A DNA stretch of 64,000 nucleotides, from positions 53,168,347 through 53,232,346 of the forward strand of contig CM018048.1 in NCBI GenBank assembly GCA_008638375.1, in the 5' to 3' direction. The position numbers were made by a program, and so were the translations under genes. This DNA is from Nyssa sinensis (Eukaryota > Streptophyta > Magnoliopsida > Cornales > Nyssaceae). Below, one piece after another: positions 1 to 13,200 of this stretch (positions are counted from its first letter, which is position 1; every line of letters begins with the position of its first letter). The notes under the pieces were generated by a model that made no database searches, was not told where the DNA came from, and saw nothing but the letters and a program-made list of their open reading frames with translations.

Positions 1-1019
1 TTGATCCAAACCATCCAATAACTACCAAATTTTGACAGAATCTCCAAAGGTTGGTCAGAACCCACCTGAGGATCCTTATAGTTTCGCACTTCAAAATTGC
101 CCAATACAACATGCTTTTTGGATATTAAAATGAGAGCTCCAACGAAGGGATTTTCACAAGAACACTCAAAAGGGGCAAAATAAACCTCTTCTTACCATAG
201 AAACCTTCTACATGAGAGATTAGTTCATATAACTTAACTGATTTGAAGATTCAACGAAGTCTGAGAAGAGGCCAGTCCATATCACCTGATTAGATTACTA
301 ATAGAGAAATAAAAAAAATTTAATGTGTATTCACAAAAGTTTTACAAAAAAACGTGATGACTTTTCTTAGTCTATTACTTGATTGAGATGTTGATAACTA
401 AGTAGTATTTTATTTTTAAAAAAAGTTGGGTAGCGTGTCAAATCGAGTTGACCCGATCCCATTTAGATTACACGTTTCGACCCGATCAATTCGGTTCAAA
501 CTGATGGGTTCAACCCGTTTATGACCCGACCCGTTTACAACCCGTCCAAACCCGCTCGTTTTGCCAGGCCTACTTCTAAAGTTATCTTTTCAAGAAATTT
601 TAAGAGTGGCTTCTTTCCTAAACAATATGGATTTAAAAAATTAAGTAAGAAATTGTGGGAGAGTTGAAAATTTGTTAAAAAATCAGGTTCGTCCAATCAA
701 AATCTCCTAATATATGTATGCTAGAGCTGGAAATTCAAGATAAATCCATACTACTGCACTATGAAAAAGGGAAGTGTAAATTGGGAATTCAATATGGATG
801 CGGATCAAGTTTCAATAGCTTTTGTTAGAAATCATTAATTGGGAGACAAGTTTGTCTCTTCGAGAGATGGAAAGATTCACCTCTTTCATATACACAGTTT
901 TAATTCAAGTTACTGCATTCACACACACAAAAAAATCCCACACCCTTATGTCTTGAATCTATAGTTTCTATCAAGAAAGTTTTTTTTTTTTTTCAAGATT
1001 CACTCTAAATCACTAAACC
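1..1019. other. gene-free AT-rich DNA
   Basis: No coding region or RNA gene is recognisable. Around 421-570 there is a stretch rich in the words GACCCG and AACCCG on a GC-richer background. It resembles the interior of a MITE-like repeat also seen near 20.3-20.9 kb. The rest is AT-rich with short homopolymers. Confidence 0.6.
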
Positions 1020-1027
1020 CATATAAG

Positions 1028-1249
1028 TAGTGGCGGAGCTACATGTAGCCTAAGGGGGGCAATGTTCCCCTCTCCCCCCCCCCCCCCCTCAAACTTTTCA
1101 AAAATTGGCTTTTACCCTTAATTTTAATAGATTTTTTTTTTAAATTAGAATTTGCCTCTCCAAAATTTTTATATTTTCGCTAAAAATATTTTTAAATCTA
1201 AATTTTTTAATTTTTGCCCCCCCAAGTTCGTAGTCTAGATCAGCCACTG
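1028..1249. mobile_element. hAT-like MITE with 8-bp target duplication
   Basis: A 222 bp non-coding element. It has imperfect terminal inverted repeats (TAGTGGCGGAGCTAC at the left; CAGTGGCTGATCTAG as the reverse complement of the right end). It is flanked by a perfect 8 bp direct repeat CATATAAG at 1020-1027 and 1250-1257. Eight-base target duplications are typical of hAT transposons. The interior holds poly-C and poly-T tracts and no open frame, so it is non-autonomous. Confidence 0.8.
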
Positions 1250-1257
1250 CATATAAG

Positions 1258-2635
1258 GTTTTAATACTTCAATTGATTTTTCAAAATAGACTTGGATTCA
1301 TAAAACAAAGTCTAGATTCATGACCTATTTTACTTTTCTTTTTTTTGCAAACAGAATCCAAATATTACTTTAAAAATTCACACGAGTCTCTAAATTTTGA
1401 ACTCTAAAAAATCTAGCAAATTACAACAATTACAGATATAAAGTCTAGTTCAAAATTGAGAGGAAAAAATAAACTACACAGTACTTAGCAGAGAAAGTAA
1501 AAATAGAACTCATGACCTCCTTTTTATAGGCTAGCACTCTACCCAATGGTATTGTTGAACCCATAATTTTTTTAGTTTTTTAATGACACTACCATTAAAT
1601 CTTTTAGTTTAATATTTTGTGATCCTTCAATTAGAATTTATAATATCATTACAAATAATTTAATACTATTGTGGTACTAAAAATTTGTTCTAGATTCATG
1701 GCCTACTCTACTAAAAAAGAATTTAGTGAACCGACCACATATTTATATTGTGACTTACCTTCAAATTGTCACTCATTCAACACATATATGGTTGTCAAAG
1801 GAAGTAGCTAAGTTGTCTGCCATCATGAATTATGAGGCACAGCATCAGCCACAGGGCTATAGCTCAGGGTATTTTAGTAACTCTTTATAATTTTATTCTA
1901 TAGATAAATTTTTAAATTTTTTCAAGTATGACCCTAATTTTGCATAAAGCAATCCACAGACTTAGACCATTTATCTAATCCTACGTTTTCATCCTTCATG
2001 AATATTGTTAAAGTTTTAACCAAAAAAAAAAAAAATTGTTAAAACGAATAGTGATTTAATGACATTATTTGTTTATTATAAAGAATTCAACTATCTGCAG
2101 AGGTACAGAAAAAGTGAGTTAAGAATAATAGAAGTAAAATTATCTGACGTAACGATTGACTAGACTTTTTTATTTAAAAAAAAACCCCTTTATAAACATT
2201 AAAAATTGAATAAATTCTCCCTTTGTTAAATAAACATATTAACATTGATTATTTAACACTTAAATTTGGTACAATAATGTGGGAGGAAAATCAAACTCAT
2301 GTTAACCGAGTAAAAATGGAAGATTTGCATTTGGATAAGATATCGGTCCTATTAATTAATACTTTATGTAGCAAAATTTTCTCTTTAATTGGGTTAATTA
2401 TCCTTATGGTACTATGTAAGTATATGTAAATCTATTTAGGCCGTGTTTGTTTAATGAATTGGATAAGGGTAAATTGGCTATCCCTTCACTAATATTAAAA
2501 GGATTACTAATCCCACCCCTCCCCTCTCCTCCCATCTCATTATTTTATTAATGTTATGGATCATTTTTATTCCTGGTATTATTAGTGAGCCACTTTTTTT
2601 TCTTCTTCTAAACACCGGTTTCACAAGGCTTTGAG
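1258..2635. other. gene-free AT-rich DNA
   Basis: No conserved protein, RNA gene or regulatory site can be recognised. The only open frames are short and low in complexity. Confidence 0.6.
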
Positions 2636-2838
2636 CAGTAACGGATGTAGAAATTTTAGTTGGAAGGACCAAAGTAAAAGTATTAAAATTTAAAAGGATT
2701 CATGGGAATATATATAAAAAATTAGAAAGGTAAGCCTTATGTTGTTAAAATATTCTAACAAAATTAGCTTATAAAAAATACAATATCAAAATTTTGGGTG
2801 ACCATAGGCCCTCACTTGTCTCCTTGAATTCGTCACTG
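2636..2838. mobile_element. MITE related to the 1.0-kb element
   Basis: About 203 bp bounded by imperfect inverted ends (CAGTAACGGATGTAG at the left; CAGTGACGAATTCAAGG as reverse complement of the right). The ends resemble those of the hAT-like MITE at 1028-1249. I could not find a matching target duplication, so this is either an old copy or one with uncertain edges. Confidence 0.5.
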
Positions 2839-4306
2839 ACTATAATGACTAATTTATCAAATTTCTTTCCCGGAATCGACATCGATCCATATAAAAAAAA
2901 TTATTAGAATAAAATAGAAAATTTTATGTATTATATCTCATCACTTTTATCTCTTCTCCATCCCACCTCTCTTGTTGTGGTAGGACTCTACGATGGTGAC
3001 CAAATATTGGAGACCAATCATACAAAACTGTAATTAAAATTAATTATTTCAAAGAAAATATTAATTATGAAACTTTTTAGTTAAATGGCATTGAATGATT
3101 GTCGTTGCATAGGTTCGAATAATATGCACATATTATTTTAATAACATTACTTAATTGAAAAAAATAAATAAATAAAACAAACATATAAGTCTCATATAAA
3201 AATGTAAATTGCAAATCAATAATTTGTCTGTTTGTTTGCAAAATACAAGGTCATTATTAACATTGTCAATTCAAGAAACCATTTGCATGCACCTTGTCAT
3301 GTACGAGGAATATTCAACAAAATAAGAAAAATTTATTTGGTGGATTAATCACACCACATTATTATTAGGTGGAGGGTCAGAATTTTTTACTTGGAGAGCT
3401 ATTGATTAAAAAAATATTGAAATGTTCATCTGGATTTAAAAAAAATATATATAACTATTTAAAAAAAAATTGATTGGTACATCGGTTTAATTTATCAAAT
3501 GATGTTTCAAGTATTTTTTTTGTAATTAATAAATTTGTTTGGTCTTTTTATTTAAATTTAAAAAAATTATGATATATGATGTCATCTGATAAATTAATTC
3601 GGTATATTTAGCATTACTCTTTAATAAAAAAATTCACAGTATGGCGGGATATTGGACATGCTTGCTGGTCCCCTATTTGTCCACCCCTCGTGTTGATTTA
3701 ATTTGAATTCCTTAATTATGTTTAAAGAAGTGTAATAGTACAATAAAACATTTAATTGTCAATATCTGTAATATAGCATATCTGTTAAGATTAACAAAAC
3801 GTTAGGAGACATTAGTATGAATATTGTCTCTAAAATTAGGTTATATGTATGGTGAGAAATTTGAATTTATGTGCATTTTTCAAAACATGCTTGTATGTAT
3901 CTTTGAAAAGAAAAATTGGGTCATTTTCAACAATAAAAATAAATAACAACTTTGTAAAGTATAAATGTCGTTACCGATTAAATTCTTCAAGAACTTCACC
4001 GAAAATGATATGTGTAACTTTCAGAAGTCTATGCCTATTAAGCATATTATTAATTATGAGAAATTATTATATGGTTCGAGACTATTCATGGGTATAACAT
4101 AGATTTTTAAAAGAATTTTCTTTTTTTTTTTTGTATATAAGATAACTTGTGATTAGTCGAGACTATACAATACCGTTGTCTCAAGTATCAGATTAAGAAT
4201 TACATCTGTAACAATATATTATATATGTATATACATGTGTTTTATTATTTAACCATTGAAATTATTCAAATCACACCCTTGAGACTGTGATCGTTTTACG
4301 AACTAA
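2839..4306. other. gene-free AT-rich DNA
   Basis: AT-rich sequence with short low-complexity frames only. An 82-codon frame at 3849-4097 has no recognisable domain or codon signature. Confidence 0.55.
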
Positions 4307-4618
4307 TCACATTCAAAGTATTCATTGAACTTGGTGAATCACAACCCAAGTACCCTACCAAACCCAAAGGGAGAAGATAGAAGCAGGATAACAAGCGTGT
4401 TACATGAACCTCACATTCAAAATATTCATTGAACTTGGTGAATCACAACCCAAGTACCCTACCAAACCCAAAGGGAGAAGATAGAAGCAGGATAACAAGC
4501 GTGTTACATGAACCTCACATTCAAAATATTCATTGAACTTGGTGAATCACAACCCAAGTACCCTACCAAACCCAAAGGGAGAAGATAGAAGCAGGATAAC
4601 AAGCGTGCTACATGAACC
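4307..4618. repeat. tandem array, three copies of a 104-bp unit
   Basis: Three consecutive and nearly identical copies begin at 4307, 4411 and 4515. Each starts TCACATTCAAA and ends near TACATGAACCT. Only about two base differences are visible between copies (for example AAAGTA versus AAAATA near the start of copy 1, and GTGTTA versus GTGCTA in copy 3). This implies recent expansion or gene-conversion-like homogenisation. There are no spacers, so it is a minisatellite-type array and not a CRISPR. Confidence 0.93.
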
Positions 4619-7600
4619 TATATGTATTATATAATTGATTATTCCATTCTTCTTGTGAGGGTCGTTTAACTAATTCTTTCTATACCCAACTAGGGTCATA
4701 TTTTTCTTTGTTTGGATCAACTCCCCTTGCTATCCAACACTTCTCATGCAATGAACAAAAGGAAATGCAATACGAAAATCAATTAATGGTTATTAAGTAA
4801 CAAACAAACACACACACACACACATATATACATATATAGTTGTTGTCATTTTGTATTTGGAAGGTTCTATTTGTACCTTGCATGAGAAAAAATATTCCTA
4901 ACAAGTAAAAAATTTTATTATAAAAATATAACATGCATACATATTTGTGAAGGTGATGAAAATTTTTTAAAAATATATATAATTAAATTCCAATCTCATT
5001 TTTAAATTTAATATTACTTAAAAAAAATTATTTCAAGCCCTTAAACATCGAGACCACCTAAAAAGAAAAGACACATTTTCCAAAGAACAATACTACGCAC
5101 ATATTATTAGTTTATGAATAATTATTTCTTGTGACAAATTAATTTATTACATAAGAATAAAAATTATTTTTTAAAATAAAAGGACTATTATATAAAGTAT
5201 ATATACTAAATAATTCAACTATAAGGAGTTGGTGGCATTTGACTTGGAATTTTTATGGTGGGTCCACGACATCTTATGTGGGCTTTGTATGTAGAGAAAT
5301 CTTCTAGAAGCTCACCTACCCGCGATCCACTTGTCTCAATATTTGAATATGGATGATGTGAAAGGGGTTTTAAGCGTACTTTGATTGTTTTGTTTCGACA
5401 TATGACTAATGTATGGACTTTTTGTATGATCTGTCAAGTTACATTCTCTACTTGTGCATACTTTTCAAGTTCTCAAGCAATCACTTGGCACCACTCCTTT
5501 GTCATCTGTAGCAAATCAATCGTTTCAGAGAAATTTTTTTGATTTTATATATTTATAAATTAAAAATTTAACGTTATAAAAAAATTTCAAAATTTATATA
5601 CTTATAATAAATTAAATTTAAAATTTAAAATTAATAAAAATTTAATTCCACAAGAAGTCTCATAAAAATTTAATTCTATTAATAAAATTTAATTCTCACT
5701 GTATTCTAATATTTTTATTACTATTTATTTAGATTAAAAAAGTGTAAAGATTCTATTATTAAAGTTTGACTCAATATATACTTATCTCTAGTTGAAAAAT
5801 AATTAAATTTTATATTACGAAAGAAAATATAATATATATATATATAGGAAACTAAGTAAAAAAATATATTAATATAATAAAAATATTTCATTTAAAGTTA
5901 TCACTTTATCATTTTGGATTTTCAATTCTATAAAGTCGGTCATGTTTGTGGTAATGGCTTGATCACGTCTTTAATATTGCTTAATTTGTCCTTAATTATC
6001 CAACAATCAGTAGATTTAATTTAATAACCATCTTTAATGTTGCAAGTGAACAACTGATGAGCGAAAAATATAGATGAATCCGGTGATTGGAATTCTAAGT
6101 CAGCAAACCTTTGAGAAGTGATAGAAGATGATTCTAGCAGATGCAGTAAAATTTACTACGAATTCATTGGTTGAACTATAAGTCTAGTTGGGGCATCAAG
6201 TTAATGGTTGAAAGTGGAGTCAGTAGTTTGACAGTAAAGTCAAATTGTGAAGTGGTAATTAATTTCATAAAGTTTTAGAATTTTGTTCTGAGTGACTACG
6301 ATGTTCTTGTGACATTAGAGTTTAGGCCACGAGAGATTAGAAATGTGTGTTTATTCATATCATAGTTATCATAATGCGATCAAATCGGCCGGTCGATTGA
6401 ATCGGACCTCCAACTGATTTGATTTTTTATTTAGACCGTTTCAACTATTAAATCGTGTCAAACTGTATGAATTGGCCTTGAATCGTTTAGATTTTTAATC
6501 AAATCGGATGAACTAGTTTATCTCCGTTTTAGCTATTAAATCACATAAAACCGGATGAACCGGCCTAAACCGGTTTAGGCCTTGAGTTACAGCACCTTTT
6601 GCTAGTTGACGTAGCGTTTCTTTCTTTTGTTCATATAAGAGGCTGTTGTTTATCATTCAACTAACATATATATATATATATATATATGTCAATAATGGTC
6701 ATAACTCAATTCAAACTTTGCTTTTCTTGATATCTCTTATGTTTAGAACCTTGTGTAATGAGGTGTGATATTTATCGACACAAGATTGGTTTCGTTTGGG
6801 GTTTAACTAGCGTGTGACGTGATTGAATTTATGCTTTAAATAAAGTGGCACATTGCTATCATTTTGTTAATTCAAAAATATTATGTTACTAATGTGAGGA
6901 CCATATATACTACAATGGCGTGTATCACTAGAGTCATGGAATAAACCTTGGAAATAAAATATTTTCTTATGCTTTAGATAAGATTTGGAAAATGGTCCCA
7001 TATTTATGACTTCTTATGACCTTAATTTGTTTAATTTACTCTTTAACAATCAATTATTGTGATGCATCACTCCATTTTACAATAGTTTCATAACACCCAT
7101 ACTTATTTGTAATACTAAGGTTTTAAAACTACTATATATATATATATATATATTGTCCAAAAGTGTTTTATACAATTATTATTTTATAACCTCGCAAGAC
7201 TCTCAATTCTCTAGACATTGAAAAACTCATTAATAATTTCAATAACTACAAATATAAAGCTCAAATTAAAGTTAAGATAAAGAAATGAACTACATATTTC
7301 TTACTGGTGAAACGAGAGGAGAACCTATGAAAGTATCTTTTAAAAGAAGTCACGAGTTACTAATTAGATTGGTCTCAGTTATTTTTTTTAAAAAAAAATT
7401 GATACAACGGTGAGAAAGAAGAACCTAGCAATTATTAGTGTGTGTAGTGTTGCAACTGTGTGGGGAATGGGTACTTGCACAACTTGAATGAGATTTTGGT
7501 CCTAGAAGACTTTAAAGTTACTATATCAAGATTGCAACTTTGACTTAATTTTAGAGGTAAATTATACTGACCTATCATGATCAGTTTTTGACAATTACAA

Positions 7601-8505
7601 TTACTTTTTTTAATGTTTCTGAAATTAAACTGGTATTTTTTTAATTTACATGACAAATTACAAATACCCCAATTCAGTCAATTTTATTTTTCAAAATAAC
7701 AAAACTATTTATTTTATTTTATTTTATTTTTACATTTTTTCAATTTTGACTAATTTTTTTAACTTTTTTATTTAAAGAGTTTCTTATTCTATATTAAAAT
7801 AAATTTAAAGTAATTAACTTATTTTCATTTATATAAAAATAAATTTATGTTTATAGTCAAAATGTAAAATAAAAAATAAAAAACATGAAAAGGGATGTTT
7901 TATCATTTTGAAAAAAAAAATTTGAATGGAAAGAGGTATTTATAATTTGTTAAATAAAGTATAAGAAATTAGTATAATTTTATTAACCTAAAAAAATTAA
8001 TATAATTAACAAAAATCTCAGCAAAAACTAATATAATTTACTCTATTTTTAAGTTAATTATTGTAATTTGAGCTTATAATTGTCAGTGGACTTTTTAGTA
8101 AAGCGGTTGGTGAATGATGTGTCTAAGTGGAATTTTTTTTTTCAAGATTGAGTATGGGTTTGTTCTGCTTTAGAGTTATCTTGTAGCAAAAGTTAGTAAC
8201 TTTGGTTGGAAGATTTGATATCTATATTCAACAATAAACTTCATTTGCCCCATATCTCATCTGCCAGATTAGAAAAAAATTAATCAAAGCCATGTCATCT
8301 TTGACCCCTCTTTAACTGTTTTTTATTTTAATTTTAATTCAAATTGCTACATAGTTATTTCGTTTTCATATTGCATCCGCATGTGATCATTTTAATTTTC
8401 CATGAATGCTTCAATTCATTAAAAGTACATATCTACTAATTGAAGCAAGTTGTGGTTCAATAACATTATTTGCTTTTTTGGAGAAAAAAGTATGGAGTTC
8501 AAGTC

Positions 8506-8545
<40 letters not shown>

Positions 8546-9154
8546 AAGAATTACAATTCTCTTATTTAATTGTCAAACTTACTTATATTGAAATTAAATT
8601 AGACTTTACTTTATATATATTCGATCAACTAGACGTTACTTTAATTTGGTCACCAAATCTGCACTTTACTTTTGTTGTTATCCGCTCAAACCAATATAAA
8701 TAAGGTACTTAAGTTCAATATTCGTTACTCCAGAAAAATAGAAGAGCGTTCTTCTCTTAGCTACTATATTTTCTCTTCATTGCTTTGTGTAATTGTTGAG
8801 CGCATGTTTATCATATCGATAAAGCGAGTTTCGTCTTATTTTTCGAAAAGTTAGTCATGCTATTCCACTTTAGCTAAGCTAATGATGTAATAGGATCTGA
8901 AAAAGATCAATCTAACAATAACTTTCTTCTTTTTCTATAATTATGTTTAATTATTATTTTCATTCAATCAAATGAAACTATTACTTTGACAAATTAAAAC
9001 TACTAAATAATAATACTCTTTTTTTTATTAAATTTTATATTTCAAATTACGTGTTATTAAATTATTGATGGTATTTTAGATATATTATAAATATTTTATC
9101 AATCATTTATTCTCGCATATTTTTTTTTATAATTGATTTTATCACTACCAAAAT
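4619..9154. other. gene-free AT-rich DNA with repeats
   Basis: No gene recognised. It contains several (TA)n tracts (about 5836, 6665 and 7135) and a diverged repeat near 6365-6600 rich in CCGG-type words. All open frames are short and AT-biased, as expected by chance. Confidence 0.55.
8506..8545. repeat. compound (TA)n(GT)n microsatellite
   Basis: About 17 bp of TA alternation runs directly into about 23 bp of GT alternation. Confidence 0.9.
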
Positions 9155-9345
9155 TAGGGGCACACTCCTGTACAAGAGGCGCCTCAATACAAACACCAGA
9201 ATCCAATGAAACAAAGCCTACAAGATTGCTTCAAAAGCCATGCATTCAAAACAGCAGCAGCAGCATCAAACAGGCCACCACCCACCTCATTGGGAATGGA
9301 GAAAAAGAGAATGAAATAGAACTTCAAACCTCCATTTTGTTATTT
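9155..9345. other. GC-richer unassigned island
   Basis: The base composition is clearly less AT-rich than its surroundings, with a CAG-rich run near 9250. A 74-codon frame covers 9133-9357 on the plus strand, but the protein has no domain that I recognise. It could be a relic exon or part of an old transposon. Confidence 0.3.
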
Positions 9346-10280
9346 ATATCAGAATAAAAACACAAACTCCTTTTCTTATTTAATTAATAATGAAGCTTTT
9401 CTTTAATCTTTATTAAAAATTACCATCCTTGCCACGTATTGTTGCTTTTTTGTTGGAACAGAACATATCCTTAACCGGTTTAGTTCCCTTTTTTTTTAAT
9501 CATCACAAAATAATGTATATTTTATTAAAAATATACACAACAATTAAAATAAAATTTAAAAAAAAAAGATATTAAAAAATTATTCGGCCCCTCTCAAAAC
9601 TCAAAAGTCTTCTACTAACGCTTTGATCTTCCTCGATCACGTTTTTTTCTTTATTTTCTTTTAACCTTACACGAGTTCGATGGAAATACGAAAGTATCTG
9701 AAACAGTTGACTCGGACGATTTCGGCCGTCAACTCGGACAACACAGTACATCCCTGTCCCACCCTTTCTCCAAATCAGACCAAATTCCACATTTTCCATT
9801 TCTCTCTCTCTGCTTTTCCCACTTTCATTGTCGTTACTTCCAATTCCATTCATCTCTCTTTCTAGTTTTACTCACTGTTCACTACAGCTCCCACCACTTC
9901 CTCTCCATGTAGGTGGTCTATTGAAGGCATTTCTCTACGTTTTCGGCCGTATTTGTTTCGGTAATATTGGAAGAGAGAATCATTAAATATTTGAGAATTA
10001 TAACAAACTTTCGGTCCCTCTCCATCTATCTAGTGACTCAGTGCAATAGACTTGTCTCTTTCGCCCTTTTTTCTCTCTCTGTCTACATTCCGCCTGGCTC
10101 TAGCAGCCGCACCGCGTATACGTCTTTTCCTAAAGATTCCGGACGCGTTCGACGACTATACCTCTTTAAAAATTGGTTAAAATAAGTTGTTCATTCTCAA
10201 CTCGAGCCTGTGTCTCCTCATCATCGATTCTCGCACATTTTAGCTGAATATCATCGGTTTAAATATTGGTTTTTGAATCA

Positions 10281-13200
10281 ATGAGGGGATTAGCGAGGCA
10301 CGAACGCCGGTGGGCGTCAGACACCATTCCTGGTAAGGGTGTCAGCGGCGGATCGTCTCCTGGAACTGACTCCGGTTCGGCTGCGGAGGAGTTTGTTGAA
10401 GTGACGCTTGATCTCCAAGACGATGACACGATTGTGCTGCGCAGTGTGGAACCGGCTACTATCATCAACGTCGATCATGAAATCTCTGCCGGAGGGACCG
10501 ATACTCCGGGGTCGACGTCTACCTCTCAGTCGCCAACGATGCGGAGGAGTTCGTCGAATCGTCTTCTTCAGCTTTCGCAGGAGTTGAAAGCAGAGGCGGT
10601 GGCCAAAGCAAAACATTTCTCTCAAGAGTTGAGGGCGGAGTTGAAGAGGTTCTCGTGGAGTCACGGGCATGCGTCGCGCACGCTTTCGTCTGGTTTGGAA
10701 CCTGCTTTGGCCGCTCGAGCTCTTCGTCAACGGCAAGCTCAACTTGATCGGACTCAGTTCCTGGTGCTCAGAAGGCTCTTCAAGGCCTCAGATTCATCAG
10801 CAATAATAAAACCAACAGTATTGATGCCTGGAACGAAGTTCAGAACAATTTCAACAAGCTTGCCAAAGACGGATATCTCTATCGTGCCGATTTCGCACAA
10901 TGCATAGGTTTTACTCAATCAGTACCGTTGTTAATTTCGTGATCATTTGTTTTTTTTAGGATGTGATTTAAATATATCCTTAACGTTTATCTGTTCATTG
11001 CAGGAATGAGAGATTCGAAGGAATTTGCTTTGGAATTGTTCGATGCTCTGAGCAGGCGACGAAGGTTGAAGGATGACAAGATCAGCAGAGACGAGCTTTA
11101 CGAGTTCTGCTCTCAAATCACCGATCAGAGCTTCGATTCTCGACTCCAGATCTTCTTCGACATGTATACATTATTAAATAATTAAATCAAAGTTGTAAAT
11201 ATATAATGAATTATTATGCTTAATTCATGATCTTCTACGATACTTTACAGGGTGGACAAGAATGAGGATGGGAGAATTACTGAAGAGGAAGTTAAAGAGG
11301 TAAGTGATGTGTCAAATCATCTCTCTTTCTCTCTCTCTCAATTTAAGAATAGATTAGCATAATAAGTTTAATTAATTTAAAACTCTGAATTAGTTAGCAT
11401 GGAGTAGCGACTTCCAGTGGGATATTAGAATGGCGCGCTGACCTTTTATTATGTATGGAAATTAAATAATTCGTATGTATAAGATACAAGCAAGTAGGTT
11501 AAAGCCTGAGGAGTACAGGTTCATCGGTTAAAATAATCAACGGTAGGCATGGTTCGGTGACCCTAAATCAGAAAAATTCCAAAGCCAACTACTCCGATAT
11601 ATATATATATATGTATATATAATCTGAGTGTTCTTTGTATTTAACGTTTCCCATATTCTCGAGCATCCTTACTCATTAGGTGAATATTCGAATTACTGAA
11701 ATTCAGGATCGAATTTGACAAATGTCATCTTGCATTCTCCAAATTGCACCAAATTCGGAATTAAGTTATGTCATTTCAGTTAAGTCGGAGGGGGCATTTT
11801 CGTCAATTTAACTGTTTAACTTTCTGATTAATTTTTTTTTTTAAAATGTGTGTAGATCATAATGCTAAGTGCTTCAGCAAATAAATTGTCAAGATTGAAG
11901 GAACAGGCAGAGGAATACGCAGCTCTGATCATGGAGGAGTTAGATCCTGAACGGCTCGGCTACATTGAGGTGGGCCCATCATCTGTGTTGCTTGCATGCT
12001 ATTTTATTTTTGTACAACTTTCTTAGCAATTGCTCTCCACCTTAACGTGTTCATATTAGTTGGAAAAAAAAGTTAGGGGGAATGTCTCGTGTTCGCATTA
12101 AACAAAGTTATTTCGGTCGTAATTCTATCACAGAGTCTCATAAAATATTATAATTAATTAAACAAAGTTATTTCGGTCGTAATACTATAACGAGTCTCAT
12201 AAAATATTATAATTAATTAAACAAGTTATTTCGATCATAATTTTATTACGAATCTCATAAAATATTATAATTATAATTATAAAAAGTATCACAATCATAT
12301 GATAAGTTCATAAAATATTTTTTTCCTATCAAATGAGACTTTTTGGCTGCAAACTTTTTTTTTACATTAGTCAATTAAAGTTTTACTTCCAATCTGGACA
12401 TGTAATTGACACAATGATTTCACTTTTCATGACTTCCACCGCACCATTTGCTCAAGTCAACGTGAGAACTTCTGCAAGTTATCTTGGGTCTGTTAATTTG
12501 GACTTCAGACTTTTGATTGAGTATAAAATATTCTACACAATTTTAAGAAAATAAAAAAACAATCATTTAAAAACAGCTCACTGATGTTTTTACAAGTCAT
12601 TTACTAAGAATTCATATGCCCAAACAATAATCAATTGTGTATATAAACATACATATATAAAAAAAATATTATAATTAAATTATTTAATTAAAAAAAGAAA
12701 CTTTTCTAAGAGCAGTTTCATGGGGAATGTATGTATGATCCAACTTCTGATCATTTTGTTGCATGGTGAATGTTCATGATATTGCAGCTGTGGCAGCTGG
12801 AGACGCTACTGCTACAGAAAGACACATATCTAAACTACAGTCAAGCACTCAGCTACACGAGCCAAGCGTTGAGCCAAAATCTACAAGGGCTAAGGAAGAG
12901 AAGCCCAATACAAAGGATGAGTAAAAAGCTTCTGTACTATCTGGAAGAAAACTGGAGAAGACTTTGGGTTATCTGCTTGTGGATTATGATAATGGTTGGG
13001 CTGTTCACGTGGAAGTTCCTTCAGTATAAACGAAAGGACGCGTTCAAGGTCATGGGTTACTGCCTCCCCACGGCTAAAGGCGCAGCTGAGACGCTGAAAT
13101 TCAACATGGCTCTCATCTTATTGCCTGTGTGCAGGAACACCATCACCTGGCTGAGGTCCACCAAGTTGGGTTATTTTGTACCATTCGATGATAACATCAA

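Noticed and set aside
4307..4618. CRISPR-like array
   Set aside because: The repeats are directly adjacent with no unique spacers and the genome is a plant's; it is a minisatellite.
10317..10742. Minus-strand open frame of 141 codons
   Set aside because: It lies opposite RBOHF exon 1 and exists only because that exon is GC-rich; it has no domain.
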